6,038 bases of DNA from Propionibacteriaceae bacterium (GTDB taxonomy: Bacteria > Actinomycetota > Actinomycetes > Propionibacteriales > Propionibacteriaceae). This document shows positions 1 through 5,747 of this stretch, one piece after another (the first letter of the stretch is position 1; every line of letters begins with the position of its first letter). Under the pieces are notes generated by a model. That model was not told the DNA's origin. It ran no database searches and saw only the letters and a program-made list of their open reading frames with translations. The translations under genes were made by a program, and so were the position numbers. Location of the stretch: contig JAISTI010000142.1 of assembly GCA_031272685.1 (NCBI GenBank), forward strand, positions 1 to 6,038, read 5' to 3'.

Positions 1-753
1 CACCTGCTCTTCAACGAAGCGCCCCCGGCGCTGCTGACGAAGGTGGAACAGGTGGTGCGGCTGATCCGCTCGAAAGGCGTGGGGGTGTTCTTCATCACCC
101 AGGTGCCCACCGACATCCCGCCGACGGTGCTGGCCCAGCTCGGCAACAAAATCCAGCACGCGCTGCGCGCCTACACCCCGAACGACCAGAAGGCCATCAA
201 GGCCACCGCCGGCAGCTTCCGCGCCAACCCGGCCTTCGACGCCGAGACCGCCCTCACCGAGCTGGGCACTGGCGAGGCGCTGATTTCCGTGCTCGGAGCG
301 GACGGCACCCCCACCATGGTCGAGCGGGCCAAGGTGCTGCCGCCGCGCAGCTTCATGGGGGTGGCCGAAGACGAGCTGATCGCCCAGCGGGTGGCCGGAA
401 ACCCGCTGAACGTGAAATACGCCGCCGCCGTCGACAACGAATCGGCCTACGAGCAGCTCGCGGCGGTGAACCAGCAGGCTGCCGAAGCGGCCGCCGCCGC
501 CAAAGCCGCCGAAGACGAGGCCAAAGCCCAGGCCGCCGCCCAAGCCAAGGCTGAAAAAGAGGCCGAGGCCGCCCAGAAAAAGGCTGAGAAAATGGAAGCC
601 CAAGAGGCGGCCCGCAAGCAGCGGCAGGCCGACCAGGCCGCCAGCCGGAAAGCCAACACCAGGAGCCGGGTGCTGACCAACACCCTCTCCGCGGCCGGGC
701 GGGAAGCCGGCCGCCAGATCATCCGGGGCATCCTGGGGAATATCCTCAAGTGA
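1..753 (+). CDS. HerA-like ATPase, DUF853 (YjgR-type) family, C-terminal part (5' truncated by window edge)
   Basis: This is the C-terminal 250 residues of a DUF853/HerA-like P-loop ATPase of the YjgR type, a cytoplasmic family whose cellular role is poorly defined. The reading frame is open from base 1. The first visible residues, [12 protein letters not shown], fit the end of the family's Walker B region (DEAHLLF), so the Walker A and nucleotide-binding N-terminal half lie upstream. The next block, [20 protein letters not shown], then [20 protein letters not shown], is the conserved RecA-like core with its sensor region. From about visible residue 149 to 220 the protein is an Ala/Lys/Glu/Gln-rich, probably coiled-coil linker. 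It ends in a short conserved-looking tail ([20 protein letters not shown]) typical of the family. The stop codon overlaps the menB start (GTGA), so the two genes are likely co-transcribed and translationally coupled. The family assignment is firm; the function is not. Confidence 0.88.
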   Translation, partial: HLLFNEAPPALLTKVEQVVRLIRSKGVGVFFITQVPTDIPPTVLAQLGNKIQHALRAYTPNDQKAIKATAGSFRANPAFDAETALTELGTGEALISVLGADGTPTMVERAKVLPPRSFMGVAEDELIAQRVAGNPLNVKYAAAVDNESAYEQLAAVNQQAAEAAAAAKAAEDEAKAQAAAQAKAEKEAEAAQKKAEKMEAQEAARKQRQADQAASRKANTRSRVLTNTLSAAGREAGRQIIRGILGNILK

Positions 754-1655
754 GCGGGCAGGCAGCAGGCGGTCCGGCCGCCGACCCATTCCAGCCGGAG
801 CTGTGGGAGCCGGTGCGGGGCTTCGAATTCGCGGACATCACCTACCACCGGGCGAAAGACGTGCCCGCGGTGCGGGTGGCTTTCGACCGCCCCGAAGTGC
901 GCAATGCCTTCCGCCCGCAGACGGTGGACGAGCTGTACACCGCCCTCGACCACGCCCGCCAGAGCCCGGATATCGGCTGCGTGCTGCTCACCGGCAACGG
1001 CCCGTCGCCCAAAGACGGCGGCTGGGCTTTCTGCTCCGGCGGCGACCAGCGCATCCGCGGCAAAGCCGGATACGAATACCGCGAGGGGGAGGCCCCGCAG
1101 GTGGGGCGGCTGCACATATTGGAAGTGCAGCGGCTCATCCGCTTTATGCCAAAAGTGGTGATCGCCCTTGTCAATGGCTGGGCGGCCGGAGGAGGGCATT
1201 CGCTGCACGTCGTTAGCGACCTGACGCTGGCATCGGCCGAACACGCCCGCTTCAAGCAGACGGACGCCGACGTCGGCTCCTTCGACGCCGGCTTCGGCTC
1301 GGCCTATCTCGCCCGGCAGGTGGGGCAGAAATTTGCCCGCGAGGTCTTCTTCCTCGGCGAGGTCTACGACGCCCAGGACGCCTACCGGATGGGCATGGTG
1401 AACAAGGTGGTGCCGCACGCCGAGCTGGAGGCGGAGGGTCTTTCCTGGGCGGCGAAAATCTGCGGCAAATCCCCCACCGCCCAGCGGATGCTGAAATTCG
1501 CCTTCAACGCCATCGACGACGGCCTGGTCGGCCAGCAGGTCTTCGCCGGGGAGACCACCCGCCTGGCCTATATGACCGACGAGGCCCAAGAGGGCCGCGA
1601 CGCCTTCCTCGAAAAACGCGCCCCCGACTGGTCGGCGTTCCCGTACTACTACTGA
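750..1655 (+). CDS. menB: 1,4-dihydroxy-2-naphthoyl-CoA synthase (MenB, type II)
   Basis: MenB is a cytoplasmic crotonase-fold enzyme that cyclises o-succinylbenzoyl-CoA to 1,4-dihydroxy-2-naphthoyl-CoA in menaquinone biosynthesis. The 301 residues match the actinobacterial form over their whole length. Visible blocks are [17 protein letters not shown] (about 48-64), [11 protein letters not shown] (94-104), the oxyanion-hole loop [12 protein letters not shown] (142-153), [20 protein letters not shown] (170-189), [15 protein letters not shown] (272-286) and the C-terminal [10 protein letters not shown]. Asp172 in QTDAD marks a type II enzyme, in which a carboxylate side chain replaces the bicarbonate cofactor of E. 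coli-type MenB. Ser177, Asp179 and Tyr274 align by offset with the M. tuberculosis active-site residues Ser190, Asp192 and Tyr287. The start is GTG at 750, overlapping the upstream stop by 4 bases, with GGGGA (735-739) as a weak ribosome-binding site. Starting here gives the normal family N-terminus ([14 protein letters not shown]). No other men gene is in the window. Confidence 0.96.
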   Translation: MSGQAAGGPAADPFQPELWEPVRGFEFADITYHRAKDVPAVRVAFDRPEVRNAFRPQTVDELYTALDHARQSPDIGCVLLTGNGPSPKDGGWAFCSGGDQRIRGKAGYEYREGEAPQVGRLHILEVQRLIRFMPKVVIALVNGWAAGGGHSLHVVSDLTLASAEHARFKQTDADVGSFDAGFGSAYLARQVGQKFAREVFFLGEVYDAQDAYRMGMVNKVVPHAELEAEGLSWAAKICGKSPTAQRMLKFAFNAIDDGLVGQQVFAGETTRLAYMTDEAQEGRDAFLEKRAPDWSAFPYYY

Positions 1656-1657
1656 GC

Positions 1658-1672
1658 GGCGGCCGGGCCGCC
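1658..1672. terminator. Candidate bidirectional GC hairpin between convergent menB and meaB
   Basis: The 24-base gap between the menB stop (1653-1655) and the meaB stop (1680-1682) contains a perfect 6-bp inverted repeat, GGCGGC (1658-1663) and GCCGCC (1667-1672), around a 3-base loop CGG. It sits where two convergent transcripts meet, so it could act on both. No T-tract follows on either strand, so it is not a canonical intrinsic terminator. In DNA this G+C-rich a short GC palindrome can arise by chance. The call rests mainly on position. Confidence 0.4.
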
Positions 1673-1679
1673 AACCCGG

Positions 1680-2807
1680 TCAGCCAGCCGGAGCCGGGTC
1701 TTCGGAGCTCCAAACCAAGTCGGGGAAATCTTTGGCGAGCGCCCGCAGGATTTCGGAGGACGCTTCCAGCGCGGAAAGCTCCCCGGAGACCACCCCGGCC
1801 TCCATGTCGGCGGTGACTTCTTTCACATGCGGCGAGCGCTTCAGCGCGTCTTGCAGTTCGCCGTTCACCAAAGCCCACAGCCATTCGAGCTGCTGCTTGG
1901 CCCGCCGGGCCTCCAGTTCGCCGTCGGCCTCCAGCTTGGCCCGGTGGTCGAGGATGGCTTGCCACACCTCGTCCAGCCCAGCGCCGGTCAAAGCCGACGA
2001 GGTGAGCACCGGCGGGCGCGGGGCCAGCGGGTCGGAGGAGATCAGCTTCATGGCCACCATCAGGTCGCGGGCGGCCACCCTGGCCTCCGCCTCGTGGTCG
2101 CCGTCGGCCTTGTTCACGGTGATGACGTCGGCCATCTCCAGGATGCCGCGCTTGATGCCCTGCAGTTGGTCGCCGGCGCGGGCGAGGGTGATGAGCAGGA
2201 AAGTGTCCACCATGCCGGCCACCGCCACCTCCGACTGCCCCACGCCGACCGTCTCGATGAGGGTGACGTCGAAGCCGGCCGCCTCCATCACGATCATGGT
2301 CTCGCGGGTGGCGCGGGCCACCCCGCCGAGATGCCCGGAGGTGGGCGAAGGCCGCACGAAGGCGTTGTCGGAGGCCGCCAGCTCCCCCATCCGGGTGCGG
2401 TCGCCGAGGATGGAACCGCCGGTCTTGGAAGACGTCGGGTCGATGGCCAGCACCGCCACCTTGAAGCCCTTCTCGATCAGCCGCAGGCCCAGCGCGTCGA
2501 TGAAGGTGGATTTGCCCGCTCCCGGCACCCCGGAGACGCCCACCCGGATGGCCTTGCCCGAATAGGGCCGCAGGATACGCAGCAGCTTGCGCGAAATGCG
2601 CCGGTGGTCGGAGCGCGACGATTCGACCAGGGTGATGGCGCGGGCGATGTGCTGCCGGGAGCCCTCCAGCACCTTTTCGGCCAGTTCTTCGACGCTGATG
2701 GACCGGCGCGGCGCGGCGGCGGAGGCCACCCGCTTGGCCTCGGCGTAATTCGTTTCCATTTCGGGGGCGTTGAACAGCCGCCCGCTCTCATACTCGTCTT
2801 TCAGCAC
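1680..2807 (-). CDS. meaB: MeaB/ArgK-family GTPase (methylmalonyl-CoA mutase-associated G protein)
   Basis: MeaB-type G3E P-loop GTPases load and protect adenosylcobalamin-dependent methylmalonyl-CoA mutase, gating cofactor delivery and removal of inactivated cobalamin. The 375-residue protein shows Walker A GVPGAGKS (93-100), AIDPTSSKTGGSILGDRTRM (121-140), SPTSGHLGGVARATRE (154-169), the ETVGVGQSE segment (185-193), the guanine-specificity motif NKAD (232-235) and TSSAL (269-273). It ends with the usual helical dimerisation tail. The family core starts near residue 37, so there is an N-terminal extension of about 36 residues if the GTG at 2805-2807 is the start. ATG at 2757-2759 is an alternative but has no ribosome-binding site. 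The GTG start has AAGGAG (2820-2825, the last two sense codons of dtxR) 12 bases upstream. It is the last gene of a three-gene unit and lies 9 bases after dtxR. No mutase gene (mutA/mutB) is visible. ArgK is an older name based on a discredited arginine-transport role. Confidence 0.93.
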   Translation of the reverse strand: MLKDEYESGRLFNAPEMETNYAEAKRVASAAAPRRSISVEELAEKVLEGSRQHIARAITLVESSRSDHRRISRKLLRILRPYSGKAIRVGVSGVPGAGKSTFIDALGLRLIEKGFKVAVLAIDPTSSKTGGSILGDRTRMGELAASDNAFVRPSPTSGHLGGVARATRETMIVMEAAGFDVTLIETVGVGQSEVAVAGMVDTFLLITLARAGDQLQGIKRGILEMADVITVNKADGDHEAEARVAARDLMVAMKLISSDPLAPRPPVLTSSALTGAGLDEVWQAILDHRAKLEADGELEARRAKQQLEWLWALVNGELQDALKRSPHVKEVTADMEAGVVSGELSALEASSEILRALAKDFPDLVWSSEDPAPAG

Positions 2808-2816
2808 GCCGCCCGC

Positions 2817-3500
2817 TCACTCCTTGGCGTACAGGCCGCCCGCGACGGCAGCCGGGAGTTCGTGGCGCACCCCAGAGAGGGTGAGGGCCAAAGTGTCTTG
2901 GTGCAGCAGCCCCACGGCGGACACCCCGGGCCGCAGCCCCATGGCGTCCAGCGCGGCCAGGACGGCGGCGTCGGTTTGCAGGGTTTCGCTAATGCGGGCC
3001 AACTCGAACAGATGCTCGCTCTCGTCCAGCAGCAGCGCGTCCAGGCGCACCACCCCGTCGAGGAAGGCGGGGACGGGCCGCGCCACCCCCAGCCCGGCCA
3101 GGCCGGGAATCGGATCGCCGTATGGGGAGACGGTGGGGCCGTCCAACACGACCAGCAGCTTGCGCTCGACTTCCTCGGAGACGACATGCTCCCAACGGCA
3201 GGCCTCGTCGTGGGCGAGCGGCCACTCCAGCCCGATTACGCCGGTGAGCAGGCATTCCACCAGCCGGTGCCGGCGCATCACCTGTTCGGCCTTGTGGAGC
3301 CCAGATTCGCTGAGCTGGAGCTGGCGGTCGGCCATGACGTGCACCAGGCCGTCGCGCTCCATGCGGCCCACCGTCTGCGAAACCGTCGGCCCGGATTGCT
3401 TCAGCCGCTCGGCGATGCGCGCCCGCAGCGGCGGGATGCCCTCTTCGACGCATTCGTAGATGGTCTTGAGGTACATCTCGGTGGTGTCGATCAGGCCCAT
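2817..3500 (-). CDS. DtxR/IdeR-family metal-dependent transcriptional repressor
   Basis: This cytoplasmic repressor binds Fe(II) or Mn(II) and then DNA; in actinobacteria it controls iron or manganese uptake and storage. The 227 residues comprise a winged helix-turn-helix (about 1-72), with recognition helix segment [18 protein letters not shown] at 35-52, a metal-binding and dimerisation domain (about 73-140), and a C-terminal SH3-like domain (about 150-227). Ligands match DtxR with a shift of one: primary site Met9, Cys101, Glu104, His105; ancillary site His78, Glu82, His97; and SH3 ligands Glu172 and Gln175 in the SETLQ segment. Cys in the primary site and the [14 protein letters not shown] block favour an iron-type (DtxR/IdeR) over an MntR-type protein. 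The start is ATG at 3498-3500, just before the [12 protein letters not shown] block. AGGTGA (3502-3507) is only one base away and AGGAAG (3514-3519) is 13 bases away. Whether it is the global iron regulator or a paralogue cannot be told from one locus. Confidence 0.95.
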   Translation of the reverse strand: MGLIDTTEMYLKTIYECVEEGIPPLRARIAERLKQSGPTVSQTVGRMERDGLVHVMADRQLQLSESGLHKAEQVMRRHRLVECLLTGVIGLEWPLAHDEACRWEHVVSEEVERKLLVVLDGPTVSPYGDPIPGLAGLGVARPVPAFLDGVVRLDALLLDESEHLFELARISETLQTDAAVLAALDAMGLRPGVSAVGLLHQDTLALTLSGVRHELPAAVAGGLYAKE

Positions 3501-3510
3501 GTCACCTAAG

Positions 3511-3837
3511 TCACTTCCTGATCACGAAGACGGCCAGGCCGGCCAGCAGTGCCACGCCGAGGGCGCTGAGCAGGGCAAGCCAGGTGCGGGAGTCGTCGGG
3601 GTTTGCGGTTTCCGTCATGTCGACCGCGTCTTCGGATTCGTATACCTCGCCGGTGGATGGATCGACCGAGGGGTTCACCGCCGCGGTGGCGCTTTCGGAA
3701 GGGGAATCCAGCGGAGCGGAGATGACCACCGGGCTCGCCGCGCCCGGATCGGGAGTCTCGGCAAAGGCAAAAGCCGGTGTCAGGAGTGCCAGCGTGGCGA
3801 ACGCCGCGCCAACACCCATGACCACCGGCTTTCGCAT
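3511..3837 (-). CDS. Small secreted/membrane-anchored protein with acidic ectodomain, function unknown
   Basis: I do not recognise a family for this 108-residue protein. It has an N-terminal signal peptide (MRKPVV, then a hydrophobic Ala/Leu core) with a likely signal peptidase I site AFA|ET after residue 26. An extracytoplasmic stretch (27-84) follows, rich in Pro, Ser, Thr, Asp and Glu, with 13 acidic residues and a single basic one (Arg84). It ends in a transmembrane helix (about 86-106) with terminal Arg-Lys, which predicts a type I topology: acidic domain outside, RK inside. The end resembles a sortase tail, but no LPxTG-like motif precedes the helix, so it is probably held by the helix itself. 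The start is ATG 3835-3837, because the signal peptide begins there and a -10-like hexamer ends 7 bases upstream. It is the first gene of the unit, 10 bases before dtxR. A link to metal sensing is inference from position only. Confidence 0.8.
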   Translation of the reverse strand: MRKPVVMGVGAAFATLALLTPAFAFAETPDPGAASPVVISAPLDSPSESATAAVNPSVDPSTGEVYESEDAVDMTETANPDDSRTWLALLSALGVALLAGLAVFVIRK

Positions 3838-3844
3838 GCGGTAC

Positions 3845-3850
3845 AGACTA
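3845..3850 (-). promoter_or_regulatory. Candidate leaderless promoter -10 element for the small membrane protein-dtxR-meaB unit
   Basis: On the minus strand TAGTCT matches the actinobacterial -10 consensus TANNNT and is followed by exactly 7 bases (GTACCGC) and then the ATG at 3837. There is no convincing Shine-Dalgarno sequence, so transcription probably starts at or next to the A of ATG, giving a leaderless mRNA. I see no recognisable -35. The 47 bases between this gene and the upstream permease stop show no IdeR box and no clear terminator. Confidence 0.55.
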
Positions 3851-3884
3851 CTACCTGGCCCGCCTGCCGTGGCTGGGAACGGGA

Positions 3885-5399
3885 CTACCCGAACAAGCCG
3901 CGGGCGAAGTAGACCACGAAGGCCACCATCACCACCCACAGCAGCGGGTGGATCTGCTTGGCCTTGCCGCGGACGGCTTTCACCAGCACGTAGGTGATGA
4001 AGCCCGCGCCGATGCCGACCGTGATGGAGTAGGCGAACGGCATCAGGGAGATCGCCAGGAACGCCGGGATGGCCTCTTCCACGTCGTCCCACTTGATCTG
4101 CACAACTTGCCCCATCATCAGGAAGCCGACGAACAGCAGCGCCGGGGCGGCCGCCTCGGAGGGCACCATGTTGACGAAGGGGGCGAGCACCACCGAGAGC
4201 AGGAACGCCAGGCCGGTGATGATGGAGGCGATGCCGGTGCGGGCGCCGTCGCCGACGCCGGACGCGGATTCCACGTACGAGGTGTTTGAGGAGACGGAGC
4301 CCAGGCCGCCCGCGATCGCGCCGATGGAGTCGACGATCAGGATTTCCTGGGTGTGCGGCGGGTTGCCGGCCTCGTCGAGCATGCCGCCCTCGGCCGCCAC
4401 CGCGACCATGGTGCCCATGGTGTCGAAGAAGTCGGCCAGCAGCAGCGAGAAGATCAGCAGCAGCACGCCGAGCCACGCCATGGGCCCGGCCGCGAACGCG
4501 CCGATGAGGTCGACCCGGCCGAGCAGGCTGAGGTCAACGCCCCAGGTGGAAAGATCTGGGAAGGCGGGGACGTTCAGCTCCCAGCCGGTGGCGTCGCCGC
4601 CGGCGACGGTGCCGATGCCCGCCACCGCCTGCACGATGATGGCGATTACCGTCGCCGCCAAGATGGCGATCAGGATGGCGCCCTTCACCTTGCGGGCGTA
4701 GAGGATGACGATGAGCGCGAAGCCGATCAGGAAGATCGCAATCGGCCAGCCCATCAGCGAGCCGCCGATGCCCAGCTCGGTGGGGGTGCCGGCCGCCTGG
4801 CGGACGATGCCGCCGTCGACGAGCCCGATGAAGGCGATGAACAGGCCGATGCCGACGGAAATCGCCGCCTTGAGCGCCTTGGGCACGGCGTTGAAGACCG
4901 CCTTGCGGAAGCCTGTCAGCACCAAGATCAAGATGATGACGCCCTCCCAGACGATCAGGCCGTTGGCTTGCGGCCACGTCATGGTGGGGGCGATGGTGTA
5001 GGCGAGCATGGAGTTCAGCCCCAGGCCGGTCGCCAGCGCGATCGGGAAGCGCGCGTACGCGCCCATGAGGATGCTCAGCACGCCGGCGATGAGGGCGGTG
5101 GCGGCCGCGACCGCGCCCATGGAGATGCCGATATTCGCTCCGATTTGCGGCAGCGCTGCCACTTCCTCGGGGCTCATTCCGGGAGTGAAACCCTCATACA
5201 AGGGCAAGCCGTTGATGAGGTTGCCGTCTTTGTCGGCGGTGGTTCCGATGATGATGGGGTTTAGCACGATGATGTAGGCCATCGTGAAGAAGGTGACCAG
5301 GCCGCCGCGGATTTCGCGGCCGATGGTCGAGCCGCGTTTCGTCAGCTCGAACCAGCGGTCGAAGCCGGACGCCGGTGCAGGGGTGGTTTCAACTGTCAT
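3885..5399 (-). CDS. NCS2-family purine permease, AzgA/PbuG-like (adenine/guanine/hypoxanthine uptake)
   Basis: This inner-membrane transporter is predicted to import purine bases (hypoxanthine, guanine or adenine) by proton symport for salvage. The 504 residues match the AzgA-like (COG2252) branch of the NCS2 family: GGLVTFFTMAYIIVLNPIII (32-51) in the first helix, ATGLGLNSMLAYT (123-135), the substrate-site helix LADFFDTMGTMVAVA (321-335), and SNTSYVESASGVGDGARTG (371-389), equivalent to the family's TYIESAAGV...GRTG motif. About 12 to 14 hydrophobic segments are spread along the chain, and the length is usual for the family. The start is ATG at 5397-5399; TAGGAT lies 7 bases upstream, so it is probably leaderless. 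It stops with TAG 48 bases before the small membrane protein gene on the same strand. It diverges from a DUF2530-like gene. Specificity among purines cannot be set from sequence. Confidence 0.92.
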   Translation of the reverse strand: MTVETTPAPASGFDRWFELTKRGSTIGREIRGGLVTFFTMAYIIVLNPIIIGTTADKDGNLINGLPLYEGFTPGMSPEEVAALPQIGANIGISMGAVAAATALIAGVLSILMGAYARFPIALATGLGLNSMLAYTIAPTMTWPQANGLIVWEGVIILILVLTGFRKAVFNAVPKALKAAISVGIGLFIAFIGLVDGGIVRQAAGTPTELGIGGSLMGWPIAIFLIGFALIVILYARKVKGAILIAILAATVIAIIVQAVAGIGTVAGGDATGWELNVPAFPDLSTWGVDLSLLGRVDLIGAFAAGPMAWLGVLLLIFSLLLADFFDTMGTMVAVAAEGGMLDEAGNPPHTQEILIVDSIGAIAGGLGSVSSNTSYVESASGVGDGARTGIASIITGLAFLLSVVLAPFVNMVPSEAAAPALLFVGFLMMGQVVQIKWDDVEEAIPAFLAISLMPFAYSITVGIGAGFITYVLVKAVRGKAKQIHPLLWVVMVAFVVYFARGLFG

Positions 5400-5406
5400 G
5401 GCCAGA

Positions 5407-5412
5407 ATCCTA
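5407..5412 (-). promoter_or_regulatory. Candidate leaderless promoter -10 element for the purine permease
   Basis: On the minus strand TAGGAT (TANNNT type) is followed by exactly 7 bases (TCTGGCC) and then the permease ATG. With no Shine-Dalgarno sequence in those 7 bases, a transcript starting at the ATG fits best. The -35 region, about 17 bases further upstream, coincides with the half IdeR box at 5429-5439. No good TTGACA-like hexamer is visible. Confidence 0.55.
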
Positions 5413-5428
5413 ACGATTGCCAGATGGC

Positions 5429-5439
5429 GGCTAACCTAA
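5429..5439. promoter_or_regulatory. Half-site matching the IdeR/DtxR operator
   Basis: GGCTAACCTAA here is identical to the right 11 positions of the 19-bp IdeR/DtxR box consensus TTAGGTTAGGCTAACCTAA (from memory of the mycobacterial and corynebacterial literature). On the minus strand it reads TTAGGTTAGCC. The other half (5421-5428, CAGATGGC) does not match at all, so this is a half operator at most. It overlaps the candidate -10 of the plus-strand gene and the -35 region of the permease, where bound repressor could affect both. A DtxR-type regulator is encoded about 1.9 kb away. Confidence 0.35.
5432..5437 (+). promoter_or_regulatory. Candidate leaderless promoter -10 element for the DUF2530-like gene
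   Basis: TAACCT (TANNNT type) is followed by exactly 7 bases (AATGTCC) and then ATG at 5445. This mirrors the geometry of the divergent permease promoter. It decides the start: the upstream in-frame ATGs at 5424 and 5439 lie in front of or inside the promoter and would not be transcribed in full. Confidence 0.5.
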
Positions 5440-5444
5440 TGTCC

Positions 5445-5747
5445 ATGGCTGAGAAACGGCAGTTGATGCAGGCGCCGGTGCGGGCTCTCGACCCCGACGG
5501 GTTCGGCATCGTCACGCTGCTCACCGGGGTGTTCCTGGTGTGCGCGGTGGCGCTGTTCTGCTGGCCGCGCGCCGCGGCCGAGCTGCCGCTGGCGTTCTGG
5601 ATTTCGCTCACCGGCACGGTCGGCGGCGCCGCCGGCGCGTTGTGGACCTACCAAGGCCACCGCCGCCGCAAGGCCGCCGCGAAAGCGGGCGCGGCGGAAA
5701 TGGGCGCGCAAGGAGAGCGCGCCGAAGGCGGGCCGTCAGTCGAATAG
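5445..5747 (+). CDS. Small two-helix membrane protein, DUF2530-like
   Basis: From the ATG at 5445 this is a 100-residue protein. It has a short polar N-terminus containing ALDPDGF, two hydrophobic helices (about 20-40 and 50-69) and a basic segment GHRRRKAAAK right after helix 2. The tail (about 81-100) is Ala/Gly/Glu-rich and probably disordered. By the positive-inside rule both ends face the cytoplasm. Size, the Asp-Pro before helix 1, the Trp-containing second helix and the Arg-rich end resemble DUF2530, an actinobacterial family of unknown function; I hold this at moderate confidence. Two upstream in-frame ATGs (5424, 5439) exist, but the -10 hexamer favours 5445. It is divergent from the permease gene, and its 3' end overlaps the convergent DUF3027-like gene by 12 bases. 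No function can be assigned. Confidence 0.75.
   Translation: MAEKRQLMQAPVRALDPDGFGIVTLLTGVFLVCAVALFCWPRAAAELPLAFWISLTGTVGGAAGALWTYQGHRRRKAAAKAGAAEMGAQGERAEGGPSVE

Noticed and set aside
450..650. GCC/AAG-rich low-complexity DNA as a possible repeat array
   Set aside because: It is not a regular DNA repeat; it encodes the Ala/Lys/Glu coiled-coil linker common in DUF853 proteins.
447..1589. A 380-codon open frame on the minus strand opposite the DUF853 gene and menB
   Set aside because: It mirrors the Ala-rich linker and MenB in a shadow frame, with low-complexity Ala/Arg-rich sequence and no domain. MenB on the other strand is certain.
1827..3509. A 560-codon open frame on the plus strand, antisense to meaB and dtxR
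   Set aside because: Its translation is Gly/Arg/His/Gln-rich with no recognisable domain and it runs antisense across two genes with clear family motifs. Long antisense frames are expected in G+C-rich coding DNA.
3501..3510. TTAGGT just before the dtxR ATG as an autoregulatory IdeR box
   Set aside because: Only 6 of 19 positions match and the rest diverges. It sits inside an operon junction and is explained as a ribosome-binding sequence (AGGTGA).
3840..3855. Inverted repeat GGTA-N8-TACC around the -10 of the small membrane protein gene, as an operator
   Set aside because: Arms of only 4 bp are too short to separate from chance.
3838..4476. Upstream extension of the small membrane protein frame to give a 321-residue protein
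   Set aside because: The extension lies inside the permease coding sequence in another frame and is Arg/Gly/His-rich junk. A proper signal peptide begins at the ATG at 3837, preceded by a -10 hexamer.
5424..5444. Earlier in-frame ATGs (5424 and 5439) for the DUF2530-like gene
   Set aside because: They lack a Shine-Dalgarno sequence and overlap or precede the TAACCT -10 hexamer. The ATG at 5445 fits a leaderless start and the same geometry seen at two other genes. They remain possible if another promoter lies in the permease gene.
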